A model generated the notes under the pieces. The model had not been told where the DNA came from, made no database searches, and worked only from the letters and a program-made list of their open reading frames with translations. Shown in pieces: positions 49,402 through 57,852 of a stretch of DNA of 64,000 bases. Each line of letters starts with the position of its first letter. The first letter of the stretch is position 1. The stretch is from positions 310,001-374,000 of the forward strand of contig CBDFLL010000006.1 of NCBI GenBank assembly GCA_965249205.1. Direction: 5' to 3'. The DNA comes from JAQBVV01 sp965249205. GTDB lineage: Bacteria; Acidobacteriota; Vicinamibacteria; Vicinamibacterales; UBA2999. The translations under genes and the position numbers were made by a program.

Positions 49402-50727
49402 ATGTCCCTGCAGCCGGGATCGGTGATCACCGTGGGGGTCGAAAAGCCGGCGACCGGGGGCCGAATGTTGGCCCGGCATGAGGGGCAGGTGGTGCTCGTG
49501 TGGGGCGCGATTCCCGGCGAGCGGATTCGGGCTCGCATCGAACGGGTTGGCCGCGACGTGTTGTTTGCCGAGACCGCAGAGGTGCTCATGCCCTCGCCCG
49601 ACCGGCGCGACACAGGAGCCGACTGGCGATGCGGCGGCAATGCGTTGGCGTACATCGGGTACGAGCGTCAGACGCGACTCAAAGCCGAGATCATTCGAGA
49701 GACGCTTGGGCGGATCGGACGCGTGTGGCTTTCGGCGTTGCCTGTGGTGGTGGCGTCGCAGGAGCGCGGCTACCGAATGCGCGCGCGTCTGCACGCGCGC
49801 GATCGCCGACTGGGGTTTCTGTTGGAAGGCACACACCGATTGTGCGACGTGGGGACGACGGGTCAGCTCTTGCCAGAGACGCTGGCGTGGATCGCCGAGG
49901 CCGAGCAGATCATCGTGCAGGAACGCCTGAGCGGTCTCGCTGGCCTCGGGCTTGCGGAGGACGTGGCTGGCGGCCAGCGTGTCTGCCATCTCCATTTGGT
50001 CGGAGGTACCGACGCCGCACCGTTTGCCAGGCTGGCGGAGGGCGGGCGGCTCACTGGGCTCTCGGCTGAGCGGGCTGATCGGACAGAGGTCGAACAGCTG
50101 ATGGGCGTCCCGTATGTGCACGACGTCGTCACGACGCAGGCGGGCGACGCGGCGTTGACCCTACGGCTCCGCCATCATGTCCGAGGGTTTTTTCAGGGCA
50201 ATCGTTTTCTTCTCGAGCCGCTCGTTCGTCACGTGGTTGGACTGATCCCACCGGGACCGGTCGTGGACCTGTACGCCGGTGTTGGGATATTCGGACTGGC
50301 GCTGGCGGCGGCGGGCCAAGAGGCCGTGACGCTCGTGGAGGGCGATCCAGTCAGCGGTGCCGACCTGGCGTCGAACGCGGAGCCATTCGGACCCCAGGTC
50401 AGAGTGGACAGGCGCAGCGTCGAGGCGTTTCTGTTGGGGGCGGATTCGTCGGACACCAGCGACAGTACACCGATACGCGCGGCCATCGATGCGGCGACGG
50501 TCGTCGTCGATCCGCCGCGCACGGGGTTATCGAAGGATGCGCTGAGCAGTCTCGTGCGGGCACGGCCCGCCCATCTCGTGTACGTGTCGTGCGACATCGC
50601 GACGCTTGCGCGCGATACACACGCACTGCTCGACGGCGGTTATGCGCTCGACCGTGTGACTGGTTTCGACCTGTTTCCCAACACGGCCCACGTTGAGACG
50701 GTCATCAGCTTTGCGCGGTTGGCCTAG
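49402..50727 (+). CDS. TrmA/RumA-type RNA (uracil-5-)-methyltransferase-like protein
   Basis: 441 residues. N-terminal TRAM-like OB fold (GSVITVGVEKPATGGRMLARHEGQVVLVWGAIPGE, in part), a central domain, then the SAM domain with VVDLYAGVGIFGLALAAAG, VVVDPPRTGLS and the catalytic Cys in YVSCDIATLARD. Enzymes of this family methylate uracil-5 in tRNA or rRNA. The Cys cluster that binds [4Fe-4S] in RumA is reduced to one Cys (WRCGGNALAY), so the cluster is probably lost. The exact RNA target is uncertain. Confidence 0.82.
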   Translation: MSLQPGSVITVGVEKPATGGRMLARHEGQVVLVWGAIPGERIRARIERVGRDVLFAETAEVLMPSPDRRDTGADWRCGGNALAYIGYERQTRLKAEIIRETLGRIGRVWLSALPVVVASQERGYRMRARLHARDRRLGFLLEGTHRLCDVGTTGQLLPETLAWIAEAEQIIVQERLSGLAGLGLAEDVAGGQRVCHLHLVGGTDAAPFARLAEGGRLTGLSAERADRTEVEQLMGVPYVHDVVTTQAGDAALTLRLRHHVRGFFQGNRFLLEPLVRHVVGLIPPGPVVDLYAGVGIFGLALAAAGQEAVTLVEGDPVSGADLASNAEPFGPQVRVDRRSVEAFLLGADSSDTSDSTPIRAAIDAATVVVDPPRTGLSKDALSSLVRARPAHLVYVSCDIATLARDTHALLDGGYALDRVTGFDLFPNTAHVETVISFARLA

Positions 50728-50761
50728 CCACTGGTCCCCTCGTGTAGCCGCCGAGCCGTGT

Positions 50762-52795
50762 CTACATCCGTGGAGGGACCGAGATTCCCATCAGGTCCAG
50801 CGCACGTGTCAGCTGGTCGCGAAGGTAAATTACGGCACCCGCACGCCAACGCCGGACATCGTCGCGCTCTTCGTTCAGGATCTGGGAGCGATGGTAAAAG
50901 GCGTTGAACGCCTGGGCGAGTGAGAACGCATACTTGGCCAACACCGAGAACTCCAGCGTACGGATCACCTGCTCCACAATCTCGTCCAGACGCGATGCCT
51001 CCAGCACCAGCGCCCAGATCTCGTGACTGCCGTTATCGCCGGCGATCTCAGCGGCAGGGAGGTCCTTGAGTGACGCCAGAAGCGCCAGTTCATCCAGTCC
51101 GTCCCTGTGCAACAGCTTCTGGAAAATGTTGTTCGCGCGTACAACGGCGTACTGGATATACGGTCCACTCTCACCTTCGAAACTCAGCGCTTCTTCAAGA
51201 TCGAACGCAATGATCTTGCCCCGCGAAAACTTGATCAGAAAGTAGCGGACCGCCGCGATGCCGATCATACGGCCGATGCGCTCGCTCTCGTCGCCGCTCA
51301 GTTCGGGGTTGCGTGAGGCGACCTCGCGGCCCGCGTTGCGCATCAGCGTGTCCAGCAGGTCGTCGGCCTTGACCCCGAGCCCCTTGCGTCCAGAGACCTC
51401 GACGAATGGACGTTTGGCGTCCTCGGAGTCGGGGGTAGGCGCATGTCCGAGTTCGCGGGCTGTCGCGTGTGATAACGCCACCATCTCATACGAGAAGTGA
51501 TGCGAGTGCTGGGCGCCCAGAGGGTGTCCAGCAGCGACGAGGGCCTGCTTCAGGAGTTTCTGTAAATATGACTGACGGACGTCGATGACGTTGTACACGT
51601 AGGCCGCCCGTCCGAACGGCGGATGTTCATCCGTCCCGCCAGACGAGCAGGTTGCCCAGAGCTGGTTGTGAGGATCATCAACGAACACCCGATACTGGAA
51701 GTCCCTGCCGAGCAGCCCCAGCTTCCAGAACTGATACGCGATGTCCTTGCCGACGTAGGTGACGACGCCGTTTGACCGAACGATGACCTTCTCCCGTTCC
51801 GGCGCGTTCTCGCCATCGGGTTCTGGAATTGTGCCGTCGCCGGCTTCCTGACCTGGGGCTTTGGGTGCTGACTCCTCGCCGTCCTCGATCGCCATCACCC
51901 AGCATCCTGTGAGCCGGCCTTCGGTCTGGAGGTACACCGCGCCACTGGCCTTGAGGACCTCGAACGCGTGGGCCCAGAACTTCAGTCTGAGGATGTCGCC
52001 TTCCCAGGTCAGCAAGTCGTAGTCCACGTTCATCCGTGCCATCGTCTTCAAGTGATAGCGGACGATGCGCTCGGCGATGAAGTCGGCGATGGCGGCTGCG
52101 TCGCTGCCGCCCCGCTCAATGTCGTGGAGCGTCTCTGCGCGGTGCGTCAGCCGCTCCTTGTCTCCGTCGTACCACTCGGTGACCTGCGCGTAGAGATCCC
52201 AGCAGTAGTAGTCGAAACGTGTCGAATCGGCGATGGCGCGAATCTGATCCAGTGTCTTCTCCTGGAGGACTCGGAAGCCGACGACGACATCGGCAACCTG
52301 GACGCCCGTGTCATCGATGTAGTTCTGTACTTCGACGGGCACTCCGCGGAATCGCAGCACCCGGACAAGAGTGTCGCCGAGGGCCGAGTTGCGAAGATGG
52401 CCGATGTGCGCAGCCTTGTTGGGATTGATCGCCGTATGCTCGACGATCGCCTTGGCCGCCCCCGACGGGACAGCGTTGGCGTTCGGCGCCAATCGGTCGA
52501 GTAGAAACCCGCGCCGTTCGAGGAAGAGATTCAGATAGCCATTGGGTGCGGCCACGACTCGCGTCACACCGTCCAGCGTGCCAAACGCCTCCGCGATTTC
52601 TTGTGCGATGGCACGCGGTGCCTTCCGCAGCCGGCGCGCCAGTTCAAACGCGATCGGTGTGCCCAGGTCGCCAAGTTCTCGGTTCGGCGGGTACTCCAAG
52701 GCGACGAGGGCAGCGCCGGCTGGGTCGAGCGAGTAGAGGCCGTCCAACACACTTGTGACGTGCGCGCGGATGCGTTCTTGAACGGGCAGGATCAT
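50762..52795 (-). CDS. argS: Arginyl-tRNA synthetase
   Basis: A 677-residue class I synthetase charging tRNA-Arg. N-terminal Add-1 domain (residues 1-110), then the HIGH region in NPNKAAHIGHLRNSALGDTLVR, VEVQNYIDDTGVQVADV, KDIAYQFWKLG and the C-terminal DALR anticodon domain ending LTRALDLMGISVP. It is ~100 residues longer than common bacterial ArgS, partly from a Glu/Pro/Gly-rich insert at ~309-340. The gene lies on the minus strand between the RNA methyltransferase and mobA. Confidence 0.92.
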   Translation of the reverse strand: MILPVQERIRAHVTSVLDGLYSLDPAGAALVALEYPPNRELGDLGTPIAFELARRLRKAPRAIAQEIAEAFGTLDGVTRVVAAPNGYLNLFLERRGFLLDRLAPNANAVPSGAAKAIVEHTAINPNKAAHIGHLRNSALGDTLVRVLRFRGVPVEVQNYIDDTGVQVADVVVGFRVLQEKTLDQIRAIADSTRFDYYCWDLYAQVTEWYDGDKERLTHRAETLHDIERGGSDAAAIADFIAERIVRYHLKTMARMNVDYDLLTWEGDILRLKFWAHAFEVLKASGAVYLQTEGRLTGCWVMAIEDGEESAPKAPGQEAGDGTIPEPDGENAPEREKVIVRSNGVVTYVGKDIAYQFWKLGLLGRDFQYRVFVDDPHNQLWATCSSGGTDEHPPFGRAAYVYNVIDVRQSYLQKLLKQALVAAGHPLGAQHSHHFSYEMVALSHATARELGHAPTPDSEDAKRPFVEVSGRKGLGVKADDLLDTLMRNAGREVASRNPELSGDESERIGRMIGIAAVRYFLIKFSRGKIIAFDLEEALSFEGESGPYIQYAVVRANNIFQKLLHRDGLDELALLASLKDLPAAEIAGDNGSHEIWALVLEASRLDEIVEQVIRTLEFSVLAKYAFSLAQAFNAFYHRSQILNEERDDVRRWRAGAVIYLRDQLTRALDLMGISVPPRM

Positions 52796-52870
52796 AGGGA
52801 TATGGGCGTCGCGTGTTTGCGATTGTGGTTCTGCTGCAGTACGCTTTTTACGTGGCGTGTGAATGCTGGT

Positions 52871-53452
52871 TCATCGTGTGCGCGCCTGTGTATAGTCGTC
52901 TGGCGTGTTGATATTCAGGAGCAACCGACCGTCGCGATTGTACGGCGCCAACTGCTCCGGCCCCAGTTCTCTCACCTCGAGATCCAAAAGCGCTTCGTTG
53001 ATGGTTAGTTCGCCGGCCGTGATCCGGCGGCGCAGATGTCTGGCAATCCGTCGTGCGTACGACGCACAGAGCGGATGACGACCATGCTCGTCCCGGGGCA
53101 CCACGACATCGGCATCGCGGCCTTGCTCTGCCAGATACGTGAGAAACGGTGCGGTCAAGAACGGCATGTCGCAGCCCATCACAAGTGTTTGTTCCGTCGG
53201 CGCCTCCATGAGCGCCGTGTAGAGACCGCCCAGCGCTCCGGCCCCGGCGATCCGATCAACCACCACCCGGGCGTCCCTGGCCCGACCTCGCGATCGGTCG
53301 CTCGCGACGATCAGGATGTGTGGGGTGAGGCCGCGCAGCAGTGATAACTGCTGCTCGAGGATCGAACTCGCGCCGACGATCAAGGCACTCTTGTCGATGC
53401 CGCCGAGTCGCCGGGCCTGTCCGCCCGTCAGGATGGCCGCTGTCCAGGAGAT
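52871..53452 (-). CDS. mobA: Molybdenum cofactor guanylyltransferase-like protein (start codon unresolved)
   Basis: The frame contains the MobA nucleotide-binding loop AAILTGGQARRLGGIDKS, then SSILEQQLSLLRGL, VVDRIAGAGALGGLYTAL, LVMGCDMPFLTAPFL and a C-terminus NINTPDDYTQA, so it should attach GMP to molybdopterin. No ATG, GTG or TTG precedes the loop in frame. A stop (TAA) lies at 53459-53461, and the first sense codons are TGG GGT ATC. The given end uses ATC at 53450-53452 and is only a guess. An ATG (53457-53459) sits one frame away, so a 1-nt indel would also solve it. Confidence 0.72.
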   Translation of the reverse strand: MSWTAAILTGGQARRLGGIDKSALIVGASSILEQQLSLLRGLTPHILIVASDRSRGRARDARVVVDRIAGAGALGGLYTALMEAPTEQTLVMGCDMPFLTAPFLTYLAEQGRDADVVVPRDEHGRHPLCASYARRIARHLRRRITAGELTINEALLDLEVRELGPEQLAPYNRDGRLLLNINTPDDYTQARTR

Positions 53453-53465
53453 ACCCCATTAAAGC

Positions 53466-54065
53466 ATGAACGAGACCAGTATCGGACGGCTGCTCGTTGC
53501 GAGCCTGCATCAGGCGATTGCGGATCTCCTGCCGACTCGTCTGGAGTTCTACGAGGAATGGTTGACGCCGGCCGGTCTGCGCGATGGTCGGATCGGATTG
53601 GCACCGCTGGCCGCGGTGCTGAGCTTCTTGCGCCGTGAGGGGGAGTCCTATCAGCTCGTGTCTGCGCGCGCCGGCGAGTACACCGCCGAGTGGGCGTTCG
53701 CCGACCTGTCGGCATTCACGCGCGGCGTAATCAGGGCAGCGCCGCCAGGCCTTCGAGCCCGCCTGGTGATGCGGGTGGTGCGTTCGGTGGTACGCCGTAC
53801 GTGCCGGACCAGCCGGGCCAGCGTTCGATGGCGCAACGGGAGGGGAGGCGTGCGGATCCGAGCCTCGATTTTTTGTGGAGTGCGGGAAGCTGTTGAGGAG
53901 CCCCTGTGCGAATTTTATGCGTCGGCGATCCGCCGTTTGATGTTGCTCTTCTCGCTCGCCGCCGACGTAGAAACGGAACGGTGCCTCGGGACTGGGGGCG
54001 AGGACTGCCTGATGCAAATGAGTGTTCGGCCGGCGGAAGGTGCCGGCGATCAGGACGCGGTCTGA
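53466..54065 (+). CDS. Conserved hypothetical protein, possible V4R-like
   Basis: A 199-residue protein starting 14 bp from the divergent mobA frame. N-terminal helices (LLVASLHQAIADLLPTRLEFYEEWL), a basic middle, and a C-terminus ERCLGTGGEDCLMQMSV whose Cys-Gly-Cys spacing recalls the end of V4R small-molecule binding domains. That similarity is weak. No signal peptide. It lies upstream of the SPOR protein gene. Confidence 0.5.
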   Translation: MNETSIGRLLVASLHQAIADLLPTRLEFYEEWLTPAGLRDGRIGLAPLAAVLSFLRREGESYQLVSARAGEYTAEWAFADLSAFTRGVIRAAPPGLRARLVMRVVRSVVRRTCRTSRASVRWRNGRGGVRIRASIFCGVREAVEEPLCEFYASAIRRLMLLFSLAADVETERCLGTGGEDCLMQMSVRPAEGAGDQDAV

Positions 54066-54117
54066 GAGCGCATGGCGGGACAGATCGAGTCGTGCTAAAA
54101 TGTGCAATAGCTAAACC

Positions 54118-54867
54118 ATGGCAGATGAAGGATTTCGAGAGATTCAGCTAAGGGTTAAGCAGCTCGTCTTCCTGTTCATGGCCGCCACGGTGGTGGCCGT
54201 CGTGGTGTTCTTGTGCGGTGTGATGGTCGGCCGAGGTGTTCAAGGATCGGTGGTCGGATCCGTCGAACAAGCCGGTTTCTATCCCGGCGCCGCCGAGCAA
54301 GGGCTATCGCCCGCACGGGCGGCCTCTACCGACAGCAACGCGCCGCTCACGGCCCAGGAGACGCTGACTTATTCGTCACTGCTTGAAGATCCGGAACCGC
54401 AGGCGGAACCGGTCGCGCCAGTGACTGAGCCCGCAACGGTTGTGTCGGAGCCGGTCGTCCTCACACAGCCTGCCCCTGTGTCACCACAGCCTGAGCCGGC
54501 GGTCGCGCCACCCCCAGCTGTCGCTACCGCGGCCCCGCCTGCCGCTAACCCAGGACCCGCTCCGGCGGTGGAGGCACCGGTTGCTGCGCGGCCACCGGCG
54601 ACTGTGCCAGCGGCTGCCGACGCGGTCGCCGCGTTTGCTGAGCCGCCCGGTTCGGGTTTCGTTGTGCAGGTGGCTGCGGTTCGCCAACGCGCCCAGGCGA
54701 ATGCGATCGCGAGTGGGCTGAGCGCCAAGGGCTACCCAGCGTTTGTGACTGTGTCGGGACCCAATTTCCGCGTACGGGTCGGGAAATACGCAGACCGTCG
54801 CGAGGCGGAGTCGGTTGCTGGTCGGCTCGAGCAGGAAGAGCGGTTCAAACCCTGGATTACGAGATAG
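54118..54867 (+). CDS. SPOR-domain inner-membrane protein
   Basis: 249 residues. One transmembrane segment at ~18-40 (LVFLFMAATVVAVVVFLCGVMVG), a long periplasmic Pro/Ala/Val-rich linker (~70-185), then a C-terminal SPOR domain (SGFVVQVAAVRQRAQANAI, NFRVRVGKYADRREAESVAGRL). SPOR domains bind denuded septal peptidoglycan, so a role at division sites is likely. It lies beside lnt and a PBP gene, in keeping with envelope functions. Confidence 0.88.
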   Translation: MADEGFREIQLRVKQLVFLFMAATVVAVVVFLCGVMVGRGVQGSVVGSVEQAGFYPGAAEQGLSPARAASTDSNAPLTAQETLTYSSLLEDPEPQAEPVAPVTEPATVVSEPVVLTQPAPVSPQPEPAVAPPPAVATAAPPAANPGPAPAVEAPVAARPPATVPAAADAVAAFAEPPGSGFVVQVAAVRQRAQANAIASGLSAKGYPAFVTVSGPNFRVRVGKYADRREAESVAGRLEQEERFKPWITR

Positions 54868-55029
54868 CGGTTACCGCCAGGGATTAGCCGAACGCGGCCG
54901 GTGCGCAGTTGTTCCCTTCGCGTCCTGGCCGCTAGCGTGTACCAGGGCTGATGCTCGTTGTTCGGATCCAGGGTCGGGCGCGCGAGTCATCCCGACGGCC
55001 AGCCACCAAAGTGTTGTAGCCTGACCTCC

Positions 55030-56568
55030 TTGGCCTACCCCCTCTCCTTGCTGTCCGGTGCGTTGCTCGCGCTCAGTTTTCCGCGGTTCGGCCACCCGGC
55101 GTTCGCTTGGATAGCGCTCGTACCACTCATGATCGCGCTTAGCGGGTGGCGCGGTCGGGTCGAGCGACTGCCGGGCCAGCCTCCGCTTCGGGCCTTCCTG
55201 TTGGGGCTGACAACCGGCGCCTTGTATTTCGTCGGCACGATCTATTGGACCGGTGCCGTCGTTGGCACGTTTGGCGGGCTCGCGTGGCCCGTCGCGCTGC
55301 TCGCGATGTTGCTGCTCGCGTCGTATCTCGCCCTTTTCCCCGCCGTGACAGCCCTGCTCACAGCGCGTGTGATGACTCGCGCAGGTAAGAGTGGACTGCT
55401 CGTGATGCCGGCGGCGTGGGTGGCGACGGAATTCTCGCGCGGCTATTTGTTCGGCGGATTCCCCTGGGTGCCACTGGGCAACACGCAGGTGACCGTTCTG
55501 CCTGTGGCGCAGTTGGCGAGCGTCGTCGGCGTCTATGGTCTCTCTCTACTCGTCGCGTCGGTCAATGCCGCACTTGCGTACGCCCTCCTTTCTGAGGCGC
55601 GCACAAAGATGGTGACGGCGGTCGCGACTGGTGTCGTGCTCGCCGCCATTGGCGGTTGGGGTGCGCTCCGCGTCGCGGATGAATCGTTGGCGCGGGAGGG
55701 GGCACCGCTACAGGTGGGTCTTATCCAGGGGAACATCGCGCAGGAAGACAAGTGGAATCCCGATGAAGCTCGGCGTATTTTCACGACGTACATCGCTATG
55801 ACCCGCGACGCGGTACGGCGCGGTGCTGAGTTCGTCATCTGGCCGGAATCATCCACACCATTCATGTACGAGGAGGATGCGGTGGGTGGCGGCACGGTGC
55901 GCGCCCTTGCGCGCGAGCTGGGGGTGCCGGTGCTGCTCGGCAGTGATCAGGTTGACCGCACCGGGGATGCGCTCAGATTGTTCAATGCGGCGTTTATGGT
56001 GACTCCAGCGGGCGAGACGGCGGCTGTGTACCGCAAGATTCACCTCGTGCCGTTTGGCGAGTACGTGCCGCTCAAGGAGTGGCTGTATTTCGTGTCGCCG
56101 CTGGTCGAGCATCTCGCCGAGTTTGCGCCCGGCACGTCGGTGGTCACGCTGCCCGTCGGATCGAATGTCGTGAGCACCGCGATCTGTTACGAAGTCGTGT
56201 ATCCGGCTCTCATCCGACAGGCCGTGGTGAACGGGAGCCAGCTCTTAACGACGATTACGAATGACGCCTGGTACGGGCAGTCGTCGGCGCCGTATCAACA
56301 CTTCGAGATGGCGTCGATGCGCGCGATCGAACAGGGGCGATATCTTGCGCGGGCGGCGAACACCGGCATTAGCGGCGTCGTCGATCCGTACGGACGAGTG
56401 GTGCGCCGGTCGGGTATCTTTGAGCAAGAGGGCCTTGTCGCGGAAGTCCGCCTTCTCACGAGCCGTACGATCTATTCGGTGATCGGCGATGCGATCGCAT
56501 ATCTGTCGATCATGCTGACGGTCGGTGTGCTGGTCGCGACCAGCCGGCGAACGATCAGGCAGGGTTGA
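55030..56568 (+). CDS. lnt: Apolipoprotein N-acyltransferase
   Basis: ~512 residues from a TTG at 55030 (start uncertain; no ATG fits). N-terminal membrane helices (LSLLSGALLALSFPRFGHPAFAW onward) are followed by a nitrilase-like periplasmic domain. The catalytic triad is in WPESSTPF (Glu), YRKIHLVPFGEYVPL (Lys) and TAICYEVVYP (Cys). It adds the third acyl chain to lipoproteins in the inner membrane, consistent with lipoproteins seen in this window. Confidence 0.9.
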   Translation: MAYPLSLLSGALLALSFPRFGHPAFAWIALVPLMIALSGWRGRVERLPGQPPLRAFLLGLTTGALYFVGTIYWTGAVVGTFGGLAWPVALLAMLLLASYLALFPAVTALLTARVMTRAGKSGLLVMPAAWVATEFSRGYLFGGFPWVPLGNTQVTVLPVAQLASVVGVYGLSLLVASVNAALAYALLSEARTKMVTAVATGVVLAAIGGWGALRVADESLAREGAPLQVGLIQGNIAQEDKWNPDEARRIFTTYIAMTRDAVRRGAEFVIWPESSTPFMYEEDAVGGGTVRALARELGVPVLLGSDQVDRTGDALRLFNAAFMVTPAGETAAVYRKIHLVPFGEYVPLKEWLYFVSPLVEHLAEFAPGTSVVTLPVGSNVVSTAICYEVVYPALIRQAVVNGSQLLTTITNDAWYGQSSAPYQHFEMASMRAIEQGRYLARAANTGISGVVDPYGRVVRRSGIFEQEGLVAEVRLLTSRTIYSVIGDAIAYLSIMLTVGVLVATSRRTIRQG

Positions 56569-56629
56569 GGCCCTTCGTACACGAGGAAACGGTGGGCAGG
56601 TATACCTTCCGACCCTAGAGGAGAAGATT

Positions 56630-57767
56630 GTGGCAGTTGAACTCGAAGACCTCGTCCGCGAGTACGATGACCTTGGACGCCGCTCGACAGAACTACGGAG
56701 GCATCTTTGAGGGCGCCAGACTTGACGAGCAACTAGCGAACATCGAACGGAGAGCCGGCGAGCCTGATTTCTGGAGTCATCAGGCCGACGCGCAGAAGGT
56801 CATGCAGACGCGTCGGCGCCTGGAGGAAGATCAGACTCTACTGCAGTCGCTGCATCGCCGGGCCGACGATCTCAGCGTACTGATCGAATGGGCGAACGCG
56901 GGGGAGGACGTGAGTGCGGACCTCGCCCGGGGGCTCGACGAGCTCCGTGACGAGGTCGAGGCCGCCGAGACCAAGAAGATGCTCTCGGGCGACCACGATC
57001 GGGCCAACGCGATCGTCACGATTCATCCCGGCGCTGGCGGTACCGAGTCGCAGGACTGGGCCGAGATGCTGCTGCGCATGTACTTGAAGTGGGCCGAGCG
57101 TCGCGGGTTCAAGCGTGAGGTCATCGACTACCAACCTGGTGACGAGGCAGGCATCAAGAGCGCGACGATCATGCTCGTCGGCGACTACTCGTATGGCTTG
57201 ATGACCGCCGAAGCGGGCGTACATCGTCTCGTGCGCATCTCACCCTTTGATCAGGCGGCCAGACGCCACACATCCTTCGCATCAGTATTCGTATGGCCGG
57301 AGCTTCCGGAGGACGTCGAGGTGGAGATCGACGAGAAAGATCTTCGGATCGACACGTACCGCTCGAGCGGTGCGGGTGGTCAACACGTCAACGTGACCGA
57401 CTCGGCAGTGCGGATTACCCATATCCCGTCGGGCATTGTCGTGTCCTGCCAGAACGAGCGGTCGCAACATAAGAACCGGTCGTCAGCGATGAAAGTACTG
57501 CGGTCGCGACTGTTTGACATGAAGTTGCGGGAGCAGGAGGCCAGGCTGGCGCAGATTGCCGGCGCGAAAATGGATATCGGTTTTGGCAGCCAGATCCGGA
57601 GCTACGTTTTGCAGCCGTATCAAATGATCAAGGACCACCGAACAAAGATGGAGGTCGGAGACGTCAATCGCATTCTTGACGGCGAACTTGATCCGTTCAT
57701 CAAGACTTACCTTCTGAAGAAGGCCAGTGGGACTCTTGGCGATCCGGTGGCCGCCGAGGAGGCCTGA
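56630..57767 (+). CDS. prfB: Peptide chain release factor 2, with programmed +1 frameshift
   Basis: The gene starts at GTG 56630 (GAGGAG upstream) and reads 26 codons (AVELEDLVREYDDLGRR, ELRRHL) to an in-frame UGA at 56708-56710. A +1 shift at CTT continues with EGARLDEQLANIERRAG to 57767, for ~378 residues. Signatures are SPF (RISPFDQAARR) for UGA/UAA recognition and GGQ (GAGGQHVNVTDSAVR) for peptide release. The frameshift is the classical autoregulation of RF2: scarce RF2 means slow termination and more shifting. Confidence 0.94.
56697..56711 (+). promoter_or_regulatory. prfB recoding site (Shine-Dalgarno-like GGAGG + CTT TGA)
   Basis: GGAGG at 56697-56701 lies 3 nt before the slip codon CTT (56705-56707) and the UGA stop (56708-56710). 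Position (after codon 26) and spacing match the E. coli prfB site. Translation continues in +1 at GAG 56709-56711. Confidence 0.9.
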
Positions 57768-57852
57768 GCTTTGCTCGAAGGGGACTTTTCCAGCCTAGAG
57801 CCGCGAGACGTTCCGGACTGGGAGGTTCTGCAGGGGTGACGAAAAGGGCGGC

